From Polynucleobacter sp. UBA962 (GTDB taxonomy: Bacteria > Pseudomonadota > Gammaproteobacteria > Burkholderiales > Burkholderiaceae), in the NCBI GenBank assembly GCA_002292975.1, contig DBCI01000001.1:1-6420 (forward strand): a stretch of DNA of 6,420 bases, in the 5' to 3' direction. The notes below the pieces were generated by a model, which had not been told where the DNA came from, did no database searches, and worked only from the letters and a program-made list of their open reading frames with translations. Below, piece by piece: positions 5,562-6,420 of the stretch. Numbering within the stretch: position 1 is the stretch's first letter; each line of letters starts with the position of its first letter. The translations under genes and the position numbers were made by a program.

Positions 5562-6420
5562 TTAGATCTGTCTAGATCTCCTTACCTGGTTTAATAAAAT
5601 TAATCCCAAAATAGGCCCAGGTAGTAGTACCCAACTAATGTAGTGGTTAAGATACGGAATTAATACCGTACATAGCTGTATTGAGATCATCGTGATCCCA
5701 AAGCCAATTGCGTTCTGGATTGTAAGGGCCGTTCCCACAATTTCAGGGGGACAGGCTTTTGCAGAGATTGCAGATAGTTGCGGTGAGTCAGCGGCAGCAC
5801 TCATGCCCCAGATTGCCCAAAACATTAGTTGCAATATAAGAGGTACATCCTTGATCCATGGATAGAGTAAGCAACATAAACCCGATAGACCTAATGCGTA
5901 ACTAGCTACGCGTGAGCTCGTCATGGTCTTACTGAGTTGACCGCCAATCAGACAGCCAACGGTGCCCATAGCAATCACCAAGAACGCAAAGCCCGATAAC
6001 TCCATTGGATTGTTTATTGAATGGGTGCTTGCAATTAAGACCGGAACAAGGGCCCAGAATGCATAAACCTCCCACATATGCCCAAAATAACCTAAGGCAG
6101 AGCTTCGATAGCTTGGGATCCCAAAAATCATCCGAATGCTCATTGGCTTGATGGTGGATTGAACACTCATTTTTAAATGAGGGCCATCGCCCAACCAATA
6201 GATGATGATCATGGCAACCAGAGCCAGAAAAGAGGAGAACACAATTACTGACTGCCATGGCCAATCAACCCCAAAGAAGCGCGTTGCATGGGGAAGGGCA
6301 GTGCCCAATATGAGCATCCCTACAAGCTGGGCTAAACGTTGTGAGGCTTTCTCCGGATCCCAAGTGATGATTAGTTTCATGCCAACGGGGTAGATACCCG
6401 CTAAACATACTCCGACTAAA
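5562..6420 (-). CDS. Major facilitator superfamily transporter, 5' end missing
   Basis: An inner-membrane secondary transporter of unknown substrate. The frame is open to the right edge: before the Met at 6380 it continues as LVGVCLAGIYPVG, so that Met is internal. It lies in the MFS segment resembling G-x-Y-P-x-G-M-K. The 285 visible residues represent roughly the last 70% of a protein near 400 residues. Hydrophobic helices follow one another, with a polar central loop at about GDGPHLKMS, then ALGYFGHMWEVYAFWALVP, typical of the first helix of the C-terminal half in a group of MFS proteins annotated as CynX/NimT or NarK-like. The C-terminus ends with a short basic tail (RRSRQI). It is convergent with the tRNA and olsA and shares no obvious pathway link with the lipid genes. 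The stop codon lies in a short direct repeat, TAGATCT-gtc-TAGATCT (5563-5579). Confidence 0.9.
   Translation of the reverse strand, partial: LVGVCLAGIYPVGMKLIITWDPEKASQRLAQLVGMLILGTALPHATRFFGVDWPWQSVIVFSSFLALVAMIIIYWLGDGPHLKMSVQSTIKPMSIRMIFGIPSYRSSALGYFGHMWEVYAFWALVPVLIASTHSINNPMELSGFAFLVIAMGTVGCLIGGQLSKTMTSSRVASYALGLSGLCCLLYPWIKDVPLILQLMFWAIWGMSAAADSPQLSAISAKACPPEIVGTALTIQNAIGFGITMISIQLCTVLIPYLNHYISWVLLPGPILGLILLNQVRRSRQI

Noticed and set aside
5563..5579. TAGATCT direct repeat at the MFS stop as an attachment or insertion site
   Set aside because: Two seven-base copies 3 bases apart, with no element, integrase or further copy in the window; likely chance.

Overview
The window reads as a chromosomal stretch of a betaproteobacterium, most likely a Burkholderiales member with moderate GC such as a Polynucleobacter-like freshwater bacterium. 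This placement rests on the character of the proteins and the base composition; no database search was possible. Coding density is very high, with no gap longer than about 95 bases between genes, and no mobile element, CRISPR array or broken gene was seen.

Layout, left to right. The 3' part of an exopolyphosphatase gene (ppx, + strand, cut by the left edge) converges with an OlsB-type N-acyltransferase gene (- strand) across only 6 bases. Upstream of olsB, on the same strand, lie dgkA (diacylglycerol kinase), an Agt-type GT4 glycosyltransferase gene and a PlcP-type metallophosphoesterase gene. Transcription order is plcP > agt > dgkA (> olsB). The first three genes overlap (ATGA, then TAATG), so they are translationally coupled. 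A PlsC/OlsA-type acyltransferase gene is divergent from plcP. After it come a tRNA-Pro(UGG) gene with a perfect TATAAT box and, on the - strand and running off the right edge, an MFS transporter.

The standout feature is the plcP/olsA intergenic region. It carries four 7-base PhoB half-sites in exact 11-base register (CTGTCAT, CTGACAT, TTGTCAT, TTTTCAT on the - strand), pointing into plcP. A weaker two-unit version lies in front of olsB. Together with the gene content this indicates a phosphate-starvation lipid-remodelling locus. PlcP would cleave phospholipids to diacylglycerol (DAG) and release phosphorylated head groups. Agt would put sugar on the DAG to make a phosphorus-free glycolipid, while DgkA could return surplus DAG to phosphatidic acid. 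OlsB and OlsA would build ornithine lipid as a second phosphorus-free membrane lipid. Ppx next door fits the phosphorus theme. PlcP/Agt pairs and OlsBA are known separately from other bacteria; the arrangement with dgkA embedded and both lipid branches around one Pho box is the part worth following up. All enzyme substrates are inferred from family resemblance.
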